This document shows, piece by piece, positions 52,301 to 59,317 of a DNA stretch of 64,000 bases; the stretch's first letter is position 1; every line of letters begins with the position of its first letter. Under the pieces are notes generated by a model, which was not told the origin of the DNA, ran no database searches, and saw only the letters and a list, made by a program, of their open reading frames with translations. Origin of the DNA: an uncultured Clostridia bacterium (GTDB lineage Bacteria; Bacillota; Clostridia; Christensenellales; UBA1242); contig CANQRC010000001.1 of NCBI GenBank assembly GCA_947626155.1, positions 1 to 64,000 on the forward strand, read 5' to 3'. The translations under genes and the position numbers were made by a program.

Positions 52301-52901
52301 CATTGAGGATGTTGCGGCGCTTCTTGACAGATACAACGACATGACGACTCAGGCGGATGATTTGAGAAAGGCCGAAGATGATTTGGTGAAGATTATCAAA
52401 GACCTGTCAACTGAAATGTTGACCAAATTCAACGACGAATTCTCTAAGATAAATGACAGCTTTAAGGTTGTGTTTAGAGAACTCTTTGGCGGCGGAAACG
52501 CGAAGTTGGAACTCACTGAGGCGGAAGACCCACTTAATGCCGGCGTGGAAATTATGGTTCAACTTCCTGGAAAGGCGGCAAACAAACTGTCGCTTCTATC
52601 AGGCGGCGAGAAGACCTTGACGGCAATTGCACTTTTGTTTGCTATTTTGAGGCTGAAACCTCTTCCATTCTCGCTTCTTGACGAAATTGAGGCGGCGCTT
52701 GATGACGCAAACATTGAAAGATTTGCAATGTATCTTAAAAAATTGTCGCAGACAACTCAGTTTATTGTCATAACTCACAGAAAGCCAACAATGGAGCTTT
52801 CAGACTGTTTGTATGGCGTTACAATGGAGGAAAAGGGCGTTTCCAAGATTGTTTCCGTTAAACTTGCAGACGCTATGAAACTTGAAGAGGAGGCAAAATA
52901 A
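49314..52901 (+). CDS. smc: Chromosome segregation protein SMC
   Basis: The 1195-residue protein has the Walker A GPNGCGKSNVSDAIRW at the N-terminus, two long coiled coils, a hinge near residues 515-640 (VGVLASLIKVPAQFETAVEVALG, and the conserved glycines GSLTGGS) and the C-terminal LSGGEKTLTAIALLFAIL signature with Walker B FSLLDEIEAALDDAN. It compacts and separates chromosomes with ScpA and ScpB, which are elsewhere. The stop and the ftsY start overlap by one base (TAATG). Confidence 0.97.
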   Translation: MYFKKIEMIGFKSFADRTVIEFNGGFTAIVGPNGCGKSNVSDAIRWVLGEQSAKSLRGDNMQDVIFKGTEKRKSLSYCEVTLTFDNTDRFFNIEYDELSITRKLYRSGESEYQINKNTCRLKDIIDLLFDSGIGKNGYSVIGQGKVSEIVDEKPEERRAMFEEAAGIAKFKSRKDEAERKLERTRDNLTRIDDIRSEIDRQMGPLRKQAEDAKKYLEYKGALKDLEVNAYVYQYENSSILKEQIKARMQAIEEELFARQEDLENFSVTYNAEMEKLSSHDKKIDALSEELLSLTVELEKQEGETKVLRERINFTNKENDRINLDITNANVVIENCDEQMDAKRQERLYLEGRRNALNSSYEELSNEHLKIVDEMSASETEADQSQQKIIETLGSLSDVKSSVSRLETEKGLLMQNRGTLEKNIEDANAKLEEAKALQKASTEAIENYSKEYEEVKKEAEEISGRIFVATKDIADLENERANYITQVKVYENRKKLLTEMQAEYEGYAYSVKKILKESEKNNALKSKMVGVLASLIKVPAQFETAVEVALGNAVQNIVTFDENGAKDLIEYLKQNQFGRATFLPISSMKRRDLDEHLVAGKKGVFGVASKLISYDRNIENVVSNLLGATVIVDNMVTAVNLARENRYSFRIVTLEGDIVSTQGSLTGGSKKSEAVNLISREREIETTANEIDELTTKIYEMKNKIEYLKVDLNGSKTEEKKIIDKKNDLEIKLAKEQEKLGAINTSLKNLEDEIGVLNMEKTTVENKLKVIDGDLKQTSLVQNALSGNKDDADQLIKQKQERYNQIRAKRDEIVANMTTVKVDLASCESKLKAVDDELDRLLLEKDKQLSNIEALKSHLAENEKFIENAEEMIRQKIENAGPSLAKDNLQRIRNERESLQNEKVTISENIRQLDEKKTAVMEEISKINDRKYREDTNLTKVDTELEAMQERIYEEYSLTYNGCLEFKRPDFDIKEASIEINKLKRNISALGYVNVHAIEDVAALLDRYNDMTTQADDLRKAEDDLVKIIKDLSTEMLTKFNDEFSKINDSFKVVFRELFGGGNAKLELTEAEDPLNAGVEIMVQLPGKAANKLSLLSGGEKTLTAIALLFAILRLKPLPFSLLDEIEAALDDANIERFAMYLKKLSQTTQFIVITHRKPTMELSDCLYGVTMEEKGVSKIVSVKLADAMKLEEEAK

Positions 52902-53797
52902 TGGGGCTTTTTAAGAAAATTGCGGGCGCGCTGAAAAAGACCAAGGACGCGTTTAACAGAAAGATTGATGCGCTTTTAAGCCACGGCGAAGTGGACGACG
53001 AACTTTTTGACGACCTGACGGATGTTTTGATTTCTTGCGACATTGGGGTGAAGGCATCGCTTGAAATTGTGGAGGAACTTCGCGACGAGTGCCATAGCCG
53101 CAAAATCCGCAAGGCGGAAGAAGTGAAAGTTGTTTTGAAAGAGATAATCGAGGGCTATTTTTCTGACGCGCCACAAATTGACATTGAATATCCTGCAATA
53201 ATCACAATTATTGGCGTGAACGGCGTTGGGAAAACCACCACAATAGGAAAACTTGCCGACTATTTTAAGCGGGAGAAAAAGAGCGTGACGCTTGTTGCTG
53301 GCGACACATTTAGGGCGGCCGCTTCAAACCAGCTTGCCGAGTGGGCAGAGAGGACTAAGACAAGAATCATCAAGCACGCCGAGGGTGCTGATGCGGGCGC
53401 GGTTGTTTTTGACGGAATTGCAAGCGCCAAGGCCAACGGCACAGATGTTCTTCTTGTGGACACGGCTGGCAGGCTTCACACAAAAACAAATTTGATGGCA
53501 GAACTTCAAAAGATTGACAAGATAATTTCGAGGGAATATCCACAGGCGCACAAATACAACTTTATTGTGCTTGACGCCACCACGGGGCAGAACGCGCTAA
53601 GCCAAATAAACGCCTTTTCGGAGTATTGTCAAATTGACGGAATTGTGCTTACAAAACTTGACGGAACTGCCAAGGGCGGAGTTGTGATTGCCATTGAAAA
53701 AGAATACAAACTTCCTGTTGTGTTTGTTGGAACGGGAGAGAAACAAGAGGATTTAGACAAGTTTGATGTGAAAGAATTTGTTGAGGAATTGTTCTAA
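52901..53797 (+). CDS. ftsY: Signal recognition particle receptor FtsY
   Basis: FtsY docks SRP-ribosome complexes at the membrane. The 298-residue protein is the compact Gram-positive form: a short N domain, then G-domain motifs GVNGVGKTTTIGKLA, GDTFRAAA, DTAGRLHTKTNLM and TKLDGTAKGG. There is no long acidic N-terminal domain. It overlaps smc by one base and ends the block; ffh and ylxM are not adjacent. Confidence 0.97.
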   Translation: MGLFKKIAGALKKTKDAFNRKIDALLSHGEVDDELFDDLTDVLISCDIGVKASLEIVEELRDECHSRKIRKAEEVKVVLKEIIEGYFSDAPQIDIEYPAIITIIGVNGVGKTTTIGKLADYFKREKKSVTLVAGDTFRAAASNQLAEWAERTKTRIIKHAEGADAGAVVFDGIASAKANGTDVLLVDTAGRLHTKTNLMAELQKIDKIISREYPQAHKYNFIVLDATTGQNALSQINAFSEYCQIDGIVLTKLDGTAKGGVVIAIEKEYKLPVVFVGTGEKQEDLDKFDVKEFVEELF

Positions 53798-53850
53798 ATA
53801 TTGTGTAGTATGCATTGCATAATACACCAAATATTGTGGTGGTATGCAAT
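53796..53850 (+). repeat. Direct repeats between ftsY and the SDR gene (operator-like)
   Basis: Two copies of AAATATTGTG..GTATGCA lie 33 nt apart (53796-53814 and 53829-53848), differing at two positions. Copy one also forms an imperfect palindrome with the following TGCATAATAC. The location just before the SDR ribosome binding site fits a regulator-binding region. No cognate regulator was identified. Confidence 0.45.
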
Positions 53851-53865
53851 TTTAAGGAGGGAAAG

Positions 53866-54669
53866 ATGAGTTATAAACTTAATGGAAAAATTGCGGTTAT
53901 TTCTGGTGGAGACAGTGGCATTGGGCTTGCCATTTCAAAGAGGTTAAAAGAAGAGGGTGTCAGGATTTTTGACATTTCAAAAGATGTAAAAAACCTTGAT
54001 ATTTTTGAAGAAAGTTTTGCTTGCGACATCTCTGACGACAAAAGGATGAGGGAAGTTGTTGAGGTAATCCTAAAAAAAGTTGGAAAGATTGACCTTTTGT
54101 TTTGCAATGCCGGGTTTGGAATTGGCGGCCTTGTTGAAAACGCAACGCTTGAGAGCATTGACAAACTTTTTGCCGTGAACCTTGTGGCTCACATCAAAAT
54201 GACAAATCTTTTTGTTAAACACATAAACGAAAATGGCAGAATTGTTTTCACGGGGTCACTTGCATCAATTATTCCTCTTCCTTATCAGGCGTGCTATGGG
54301 GCAAGCAAGGCGGGGATTGAAAGTTTTTCACGCGCACTTGCAACTGAGGTGCGAGACAGAAAAATTAAGGTGACAACTTTTATGCCTTGTGATGTAAACA
54401 CCGGCTTTACTGACGCCAGAATTGTTCAAATTGGAAATGATGCAAAGGAAAAGAAAGGCATTGCCGAAATGGAAAAGTCAGAAAGAAACGGCGCTTCGCC
54501 AGATTATATTGCAAAGCGCGTTTTGAAGTTTGTGAAGAAAAACAATCCACCTCTTCGAAAGGCTATGGGCACGGTTGTTTTCCCCCTTACGGGCAAGTCA
54601 ATTTCTTTCCTTGTTAGGCTGCTTCCGCTTAAATTTATAAACTTTTTGGTCAGAAAAATTTATTTGTAA
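53866..54669 (+). CDS. Short-chain dehydrogenase/reductase
   Basis: The 267-residue protein has the Rossmann motif SGGDSGIGLAIS, CNAGFGIGG (NAG motif), and the catalytic Ser (TGSLAS) and Tyr/Lys (CYGASKAG) of classical SDRs. It ends in a hydrophobic C-terminal ~25 residues, which may sit on the membrane. TAAGGAGG precedes ATG 53866. Direct repeats lie in front of it. Substrate is unknown. Confidence 0.9.
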   Translation: MSYKLNGKIAVISGGDSGIGLAISKRLKEEGVRIFDISKDVKNLDIFEESFACDISDDKRMREVVEVILKKVGKIDLLFCNAGFGIGGLVENATLESIDKLFAVNLVAHIKMTNLFVKHINENGRIVFTGSLASIIPLPYQACYGASKAGIESFSRALATEVRDRKIKVTTFMPCDVNTGFTDARIVQIGNDAKEKKGIAEMEKSERNGASPDYIAKRVLKFVKKNNPPLRKAMGTVVFPLTGKSISFLVRLLPLKFINFLVRKIYL

Positions 54670-54715
54670 TTTAAGCCTTCCCAAATTGGGGCTTGGTCAC
54701 TTTTTGAGTTTTTAG

Positions 54716-54744
54716 GCAAAATTCGACAAGATTTTTCATAAATA
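54716..54744 (+). promoter_or_regulatory. Possible sigma-E/K-type promoter before sigK
   Basis: GCAAAATT and CATAAATA are separated by 13 nt, near the sporulation sigma-E consensus (GKMATATT, CATACAMT). The transcript would start close to the ribosome binding site, which lowers the confidence. Confidence 0.35.
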
Positions 54745-54759
54745 TCTTTAGAGGTGTTT

Positions 54760-55452
54760 ATGGTCTTTGAGAGTTTTGCTTATTTTTTTAGTAGAATTTG
54801 CCTTTTTACAAATTTTGTGAACACTGCCCAGGGCTTTCCAAAGCCGCTGACCTTGGAGGAAGAAAAAGCCCTGTTTGAAAAGATGAAAAAAGGTGACGCC
54901 AAGGCTAGGGAAAAGCTGATTGCTCACAATCTTAGGCTTGTGGCGCACATTGTTAAAAAATATACCTATTCTCTTGAGGCGGACGACCTGCTTTCGGTTG
55001 GCACAATTGGGCTGATTAAGGCAATTGACACCTTTGATTATGACAAAAAAGTGCAGCTTTCAACTTATGCGGCAAGGTGCATCAACAACGAAATTTTGAT
55101 GCTTATCCGCTCCAACAAAAAGCACAAAAATGTTGTTTCGCTAAACACTTTGACAAGCAACAATGACGACGACAAGGATTTGGAACTTAAAGATGTCCTC
55201 TCTTCTGATGACGACGAGATTTTTGAGCAGGTTGAAACAAACATCATCATGCAAAAGATAAAAAAGATTATTGAGGAGAAGTTGACCGAGCGGGAGCAGG
55301 CTGTAATAAAACTTCGCTATGGCATTGACTGCAAACGCGCGCTCACCCAAAAAGAGGTGTCAAAAGTGCTTGGAATTTCGCGCTCTTACATTTCAAGAAT
55401 TGAAAACAAAACTCTTCAAATTATCAGAGACGAACTTTCGCAAGAAAAATAA
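54760..55452 (+). CDS. sigK: RNA polymerase sporulation sigma-K factor (with pro-sequence)
   Basis: Sigma-K runs late mother-cell transcription. The 230-residue protein starts with a hydrophobic pro-sequence of about 20 residues (FESFAYFFSRICLFTNFV), then the sigma-K marker GFPKPLTLEEEKALFEKM, region 2 (EKLIAHNLRLVAHIVKKY, STYAARCINNEI) and region 4 with the HTH VSKVLGISRSYISRIENK. The gene is continuous, with no skin element. The pro-sequence implies activation by SpoIVFB-type cleavage. ATG 54760 follows AGAGGT. Confidence 0.93.
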   Translation: MVFESFAYFFSRICLFTNFVNTAQGFPKPLTLEEEKALFEKMKKGDAKAREKLIAHNLRLVAHIVKKYTYSLEADDLLSVGTIGLIKAIDTFDYDKKVQLSTYAARCINNEILMLIRSNKKHKNVVSLNTLTSNNDDDKDLELKDVLSSDDDEIFEQVETNIIMQKIKKIIEEKLTEREQAVIKLRYGIDCKRALTQKEVSKVLGISRSYISRIENKTLQIIRDELSQEK

Positions 55453-55482
55453 ATTTTTTGTTCTAATTTTTTTTAAATTTGC

Positions 55483-55511
55483 TTGACAGTTTTTTTTCTA
55501 AATTTTAATAT
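55483..55511 (+). promoter_or_regulatory. Sigma-A-type promoter for the diadenylate-cyclase-like gene
   Basis: Perfect TTGACA and TAATAT have a 17-nt spacer; AAGGGGA and ATG 55538 follow. Confidence 0.7.
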
Positions 55512-55537
55512 TTATTATATAAATGTAAGGGGAAGCA

Positions 55538-56896
55538 ATGGAAAAGCAAGAATTTTATGAGATAGTTGAAAAGTTTATTGTCCCTATTTTTACAGGGTCT
55601 TATCTTGCCGGAGAAACTGAGTCCTCGTCAAGAGATTTGGATGTTGCCCTTGGCCAACACGGCTCACTTTTATTGAAGCCCGCCAAAACAGATAATTATC
55701 GTTTGATTTTGAAGCGTGGACAACCTTTCAAATCCTTTGAAGTTAATTTGGTAAAAGAGATTGTAAGCGAGTTTGACAATATTTATTCGCTAAATCTTTC
55801 GGACAAACTTTACATGAAAAACTTGAGGACAATGGCCATTAAAAAGGCGCTGATTGAAAGCATAACCGACAGCGGAACGGAGGCAATTTTTGGCGTAATA
55901 AATGCCATGGAGTCTTGGGCAATGCGTACCTACGAGGGGCAAACCGTCTCAATGGGCGTTTTGATTAACCTTGGAGTTTTGGCGGACGGAAACAACAAAG
56001 TTTCTTTTGGCGACATTATCTCAAAGGATTTTTTTGCCCTGTTTTCAGATGGAAAATCATCTTTTGTGGAGTTTGACAGAAACGGAAATATGCTTGGCTA
56101 TGTAAATTTAAAAAAGTCGAAAGTTGTGCCAACCATTTCACCATATTATTACAACCGCGTGGCAAGAATTTGCAACGACAAAAGGGTTGGAATTGTCCTC
56201 ACAGACCAGGGCGACATTTTGGTGTTTTACGCAAGGAAACTTATTTTTGCCAAGCGAAATGGAACGTGGTGCGTTTATTCTCACGACGAAATTATCAGGC
56301 TGCTTTACAACAACGCCTCTTACACTGCAAAGGAAATTAGGCGCGCAATTTACAACACCGCACTTGACTGCTCTTTTGCATATCGCGGCGCTTGCATTTG
56401 TTATATCAACAAAGACCGAACTGAAGAGGCGCTGATGCACATTGACGCCGGCGACATTGTTTCGGAAGAACATTTTTTGATTAAGAAAAAACTTGAACTT
56501 GAAGAGGCGCAAAAGTTATACAATATTGGAAGCGCTCATGACGTGATTGAAAAATTCAGCCTCTCTTATGATGAGTTTTTGGCAAAAAATAAAAATGTCA
56601 AAACAATTGCAATCAGAAAACTTATTGCGGGAAAGAAGTTGTTTGAAATTGATAGAAAACTTTTGCTTGAAATGACGGCGGTTGACGGCGCAACCATAGT
56701 TGACTATGACGGCACAATTGTCGCCGTGGGCGCAATCATAAAAATTGAGGCGGGAAGTTCTGGCGGAGGAAGGCTTGCCGCGACAAGCACAATGGCAAAA
56801 TATGGCGTTGCAATCAAGGTTTCGCAGGACGGAATTATGCAGGGCTTCAGCGTTGATAAGCACGGAAAAGTTAAACAAATTTTCAATATTGGCTAA
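55538..56896 (+). CDS. DisA_N (diadenylate-cyclase-like) domain protein with large N-terminal region
   Basis: The C-terminal ~80 residues of this 452-residue protein read VDGATIVDYDGTIVAVGAII, then GGGRLAATSTMAKYG and AIKVSQDG, which follow the DGA ... RHR ... VSEETG pattern of DisA_N domains that make c-di-AMP from two ATP. The DGA motif is present, but RHR is replaced by GRLA. The first ~370 residues hold no named domain; a region near 140-215 with GVLINLGVLADG and FVEFDRNGNMLGYVN resembles sensor domains that accompany non-canonical DAC proteins. No membrane helix was seen, so it is unlike CdaA. Cyclase activity is possible but unproven. Confidence 0.65.
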   Translation: MEKQEFYEIVEKFIVPIFTGSYLAGETESSSRDLDVALGQHGSLLLKPAKTDNYRLILKRGQPFKSFEVNLVKEIVSEFDNIYSLNLSDKLYMKNLRTMAIKKALIESITDSGTEAIFGVINAMESWAMRTYEGQTVSMGVLINLGVLADGNNKVSFGDIISKDFFALFSDGKSSFVEFDRNGNMLGYVNLKKSKVVPTISPYYYNRVARICNDKRVGIVLTDQGDILVFYARKLIFAKRNGTWCVYSHDEIIRLLYNNASYTAKEIRRAIYNTALDCSFAYRGACICYINKDRTEEALMHIDAGDIVSEEHFLIKKKLELEEAQKLYNIGSAHDVIEKFSLSYDEFLAKNKNVKTIAIRKLIAGKKLFEIDRKLLLEMTAVDGATIVDYDGTIVAVGAIIKIEAGSSGGGRLAATSTMAKYGVAIKVSQDGIMQGFSVDKHGKVKQIFNIG

Positions 56897-56980
56897 AAAA
56901 ACGCGTTTTTATTGATTTTTTCTTAATTTTTTTGAATTTTTTGATGTTTTTTTAATTTTTACATTTTTTAAGAGGTTTTT

Positions 56981-57844
56981 ATGAGAAATTTTGATGTGTT
57001 GATTGTTGGCGGAGGAGTTGCAGGAATGACCGCCGCCATCTATGCAAAAAGGCGAGGAAAAAATGTTTGCATAATTGAAAAGTTCACTTTGGGCGGACAA
57101 GTTTTGACCATTGATAAAATTGAAAACTTTCCAACTCAGAAACTGATTGACGGGCTGACCTTGTGCGGCATGATGTCGGAGCAAGTGAAAAATCTTGGAA
57201 TTGAAGTGATTGCCGACGACATTATCTCTTGCAATCTTTCTCAAAGCGTCAAAACTCTCACGGGCAAAAAAGATGTTTATCAAGCAAAAAGCGTGATTGT
57301 TGCCACCGGGCTTTCTTATGTTGAACTTGGCAAAAACGAGGACGAATATTTGGGAAAGGGCGTAAGTTATTGCGCAATTTGTGACGCAAATTTTTATAAA
57401 AACAAGCCCGTGATTGTGGTCAGCAAGAAGGGGAGCGGAATTGTTGATGCAAATATTTTAAGCGAAGTTTGCTCTAAGGTGACCATTTTGGACAGCGAGG
57501 ATATGTCGGCTTTTGCAAGTGTAAATAGCAAGCCTAAAATTGAAGTTGTCTCAAATGCCACGGTGAAAAGCGTGTTTGGAAAAGGGAGCGTTGAGGGCGT
57601 AAAGGCGGTTGTGGGCGGCAAGGCAACAAATTTTGATGCTGAGGCGGTTTTTGTTTGCTTGGGCAAAAAGCCAACAAAACTTTTTGACAGTTTGAAGAAA
57701 GACCAAAATGGATTCATCATCACTGACGAAAACATGAGAACATCTGTTTCGGGCGTGTTTGCGGTGGGGGATGTGAGGTCAAAACCTCTTAAACAAATTG
57801 TAACTGCTTGCGCTGACGGGGCAATTGCGGGCGCAAACGCCTGA
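56981..57844 (+). CDS. Thioredoxin reductase-like flavoprotein lacking NADPH motifs
   Basis: The 287-residue protein has the FAD motif VLIVGGGVAGMTAAIYA, the redox pair CAIC in SYCAICDANF and the second FAD motif VSGVFAVGDVRSKPLKQIV. The segments that bind NADPH in normal TrxB, GGGDSAxEEA and HRRxxxR, are replaced by VSKKGSGIVDANIL and LDSEDMSAFAS, and the protein is ~25 residues shorter. Clostridial ferredoxin-dependent thioredoxin reductases (FFTR) share these losses. It is therefore likely ferredoxin- or flavin-linked rather than NADPH-linked; that is inference. The RBS is AGAGGT. Confidence 0.88.
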   Translation: MRNFDVLIVGGGVAGMTAAIYAKRRGKNVCIIEKFTLGGQVLTIDKIENFPTQKLIDGLTLCGMMSEQVKNLGIEVIADDIISCNLSQSVKTLTGKKDVYQAKSVIVATGLSYVELGKNEDEYLGKGVSYCAICDANFYKNKPVIVVSKKGSGIVDANILSEVCSKVTILDSEDMSAFASVNSKPKIEVVSNATVKSVFGKGSVEGVKAVVGGKATNFDAEAVFVCLGKKPTKLFDSLKKDQNGFIITDENMRTSVSGVFAVGDVRSKPLKQIVTACADGAIAGANA

Positions 57845-57850
57845 GATTGT

Positions 57851-57878
57851 GTCAAAAGCCTTCTATTTTTCATAACTA
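57851..57878 (+). promoter_or_regulatory. Possible sigma-E-like promoter for the SpoVM-like peptide
   Basis: GTCAAAAG and CATAACTA have a 12-nt spacer, and the -10-like box ends 5 nt before the ATG with no ribosome binding site. The match to sigma-E is partial. Confidence 0.3.
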
Positions 57879-57883
57879 TTATT

Positions 57884-57994
57884 ATGGAAAACGAGAAAAA
57901 ACAAAGTTATAAAATCATCTGCGTCAAAGCGCCAAAGTGGGCAGTGCCACTTCTAAAAATGCTTTATAAAAAAGATTTAAAAACAAAAGACTAA
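57884..57994 (+). CDS. SpoVM-like amphipathic sporulation peptide
   Basis: This 36-residue ORF contains VKAPKWAVPLLKMLYKKD. B. subtilis SpoVM has IKLPKFLGGIVRAMLG...RKD; the KxPK start, the amphipathic helix and the basic end line up. SpoVM binds the convex forespore membrane and anchors the SpoIVA coat base. Here ten residues precede the core. The sporulation context fits. The peptide is short and lacks a ribosome binding site, so this call depends on pattern match. Confidence 0.5.
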   Translation: MENEKKQSYKIICVKAPKWAVPLLKMLYKKDLKTKD

Positions 57995-58023
57995 TTTCTT
58001 CTTTTTTGGCAATAACTTTTTGC

Positions 58024-59244
58024 ATGAGAAGAAAGGAATATGTTGAAAAAGTTAAAAATTGCATTTTGAACAGGGTGAGGTTTCACGCACCTATTTTATT
58101 TGACACAACTTTGGACAAGCGCGCCCTCTTTGAACTTGGGGTTGATTTGAACAAGCCTGTCTTTAAATTTGACAAAAAGCTCAGCAAAAGCCTTGCGAGA
58201 GCGTTTTTTTTGGCGCGAAAGGAAGAGGATTTCAATTTGCTGATTTCAACAAATAGTTTTGAAAAAGAGAAAATCCTAAAGGGGCTTAGTTGCATTGTTT
58301 TTAATCCAGACACTTGCAAGGCAAGCCTTTTGGAGAGCATAAACAAACTCAACATAAATTATTCTTCGGCGTCGAACTACAATCCAGTGTTTAAGGACAA
58401 GTTTGTGAAGGTTCAGGGCAAAATTTTGAACCCTCACTATGAGGAATTTTCGCTTGAACAGGTTTTTGTGCAGGATGAAATTTTTGGGCAGCACTGCGAA
58501 TTTGTTTTGAATGGCACAAATTTTTACACAAAACTTCAAAACAAGTCTAAAACCGAAAGAAAGGTGAATTTTGAACTTAATATTCCGCTTGAAAAGGGCT
58601 ACTATTTTTTTAAGCGAATGACAAAATGCGTGTGCATTGAAAATTTGATGACGGGAGAGAAGAAATTTTTGAACTTCACTTGTCGAGGGGCAAAGTTTTG
58701 TTTTTCGGAGGTTGATGGGCTTGAAAATTCGGTGTTTTCATGCGTGAATGCCAAAATTTCGCTTTGCTTGAAGCCGGGCGAACAGACCTTTGTTTTCTTC
58801 AATTTTGGTCCAAAAAAGATGCCAGTTCGAGGCGAAAAAGAAATTGAGTTTTTAAAACAAATTTCTTATAAAGAGTGCTGTGAAATTTTTAATCTTAGGG
58901 TCAAAACAAAAAATCCCAAGTTCGACATTTTTTTCAACCGAACGCTGCCACAAAGAATTTGGGTGAATTGGGCAAATGACAAGCCGGAGCTATTACTAGA
59001 AGAAAAATATTTGACGCTTAAAAAACTTTTTCTAAAAGAAAAGGAAAATATGAATTTTGTGAATTTCAAAGAGATTGGGCTGAGGGAACTTGGAATTTTT
59101 AATGGAAAATATTACAAAAAAATCATTGTCGTGCAGGGGGAGGGGAAGTTTTTGAAAGTTGGAAAGACATTTTTTTATAATATCAACTCTTTCTCAAAGA
59201 AAACTTTAAGCACAAATGAGCCGCTTGCGGTGTCTTTTGGCTGA
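58024..59244 (+). CDS. Hypothetical protein of 406 residues
   Basis: A soluble, Lys/Phe/Asn-rich protein with no recognised family, signal or membrane helix. The middle contains long beta-type stretches (residues ~150-260, with KVQGKILNP, ENLMTGEKKFLNF, CLKPGEQTFVFFNFGP) that resemble a beta-sandwich next to a helical N-terminal ~100 residues. No ribosome binding site is clear before ATG 58024 or the in-frame TTG 58006, so the start is uncertain. It lies between the SpoVM-like peptide and rarA. Confidence 0.7.
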   Translation: MRRKEYVEKVKNCILNRVRFHAPILFDTTLDKRALFELGVDLNKPVFKFDKKLSKSLARAFFLARKEEDFNLLISTNSFEKEKILKGLSCIVFNPDTCKASLLESINKLNINYSSASNYNPVFKDKFVKVQGKILNPHYEEFSLEQVFVQDEIFGQHCEFVLNGTNFYTKLQNKSKTERKVNFELNIPLEKGYYFFKRMTKCVCIENLMTGEKKFLNFTCRGAKFCFSEVDGLENSVFSCVNAKISLCLKPGEQTFVFFNFGPKKMPVRGEKEIEFLKQISYKECCEIFNLRVKTKNPKFDIFFNRTLPQRIWVNWANDKPELLLEEKYLTLKKLFLKEKENMNFVNFKEIGLRELGIFNGKYYKKIIVVQGEGKFLKVGKTFFYNINSFSKKTLSTNEPLAVSFG

Positions 59245-59283
59245 AATTAGTTTAATTTTTTTAAGTTTTTATATCAAATTGTT

Positions 59284-59317
59284 TTGATGCCAAACATTTT
59301 TTTGATATAATTTGTTC
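59284..59317 (+). promoter_or_regulatory. Leaderless promoter of rarA
   Basis: TTGATG and TATAAT are separated by 16 nt, and the -10 box ends 6 nt before ATG 59318 with no ribosome binding site. Confidence 0.6.
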
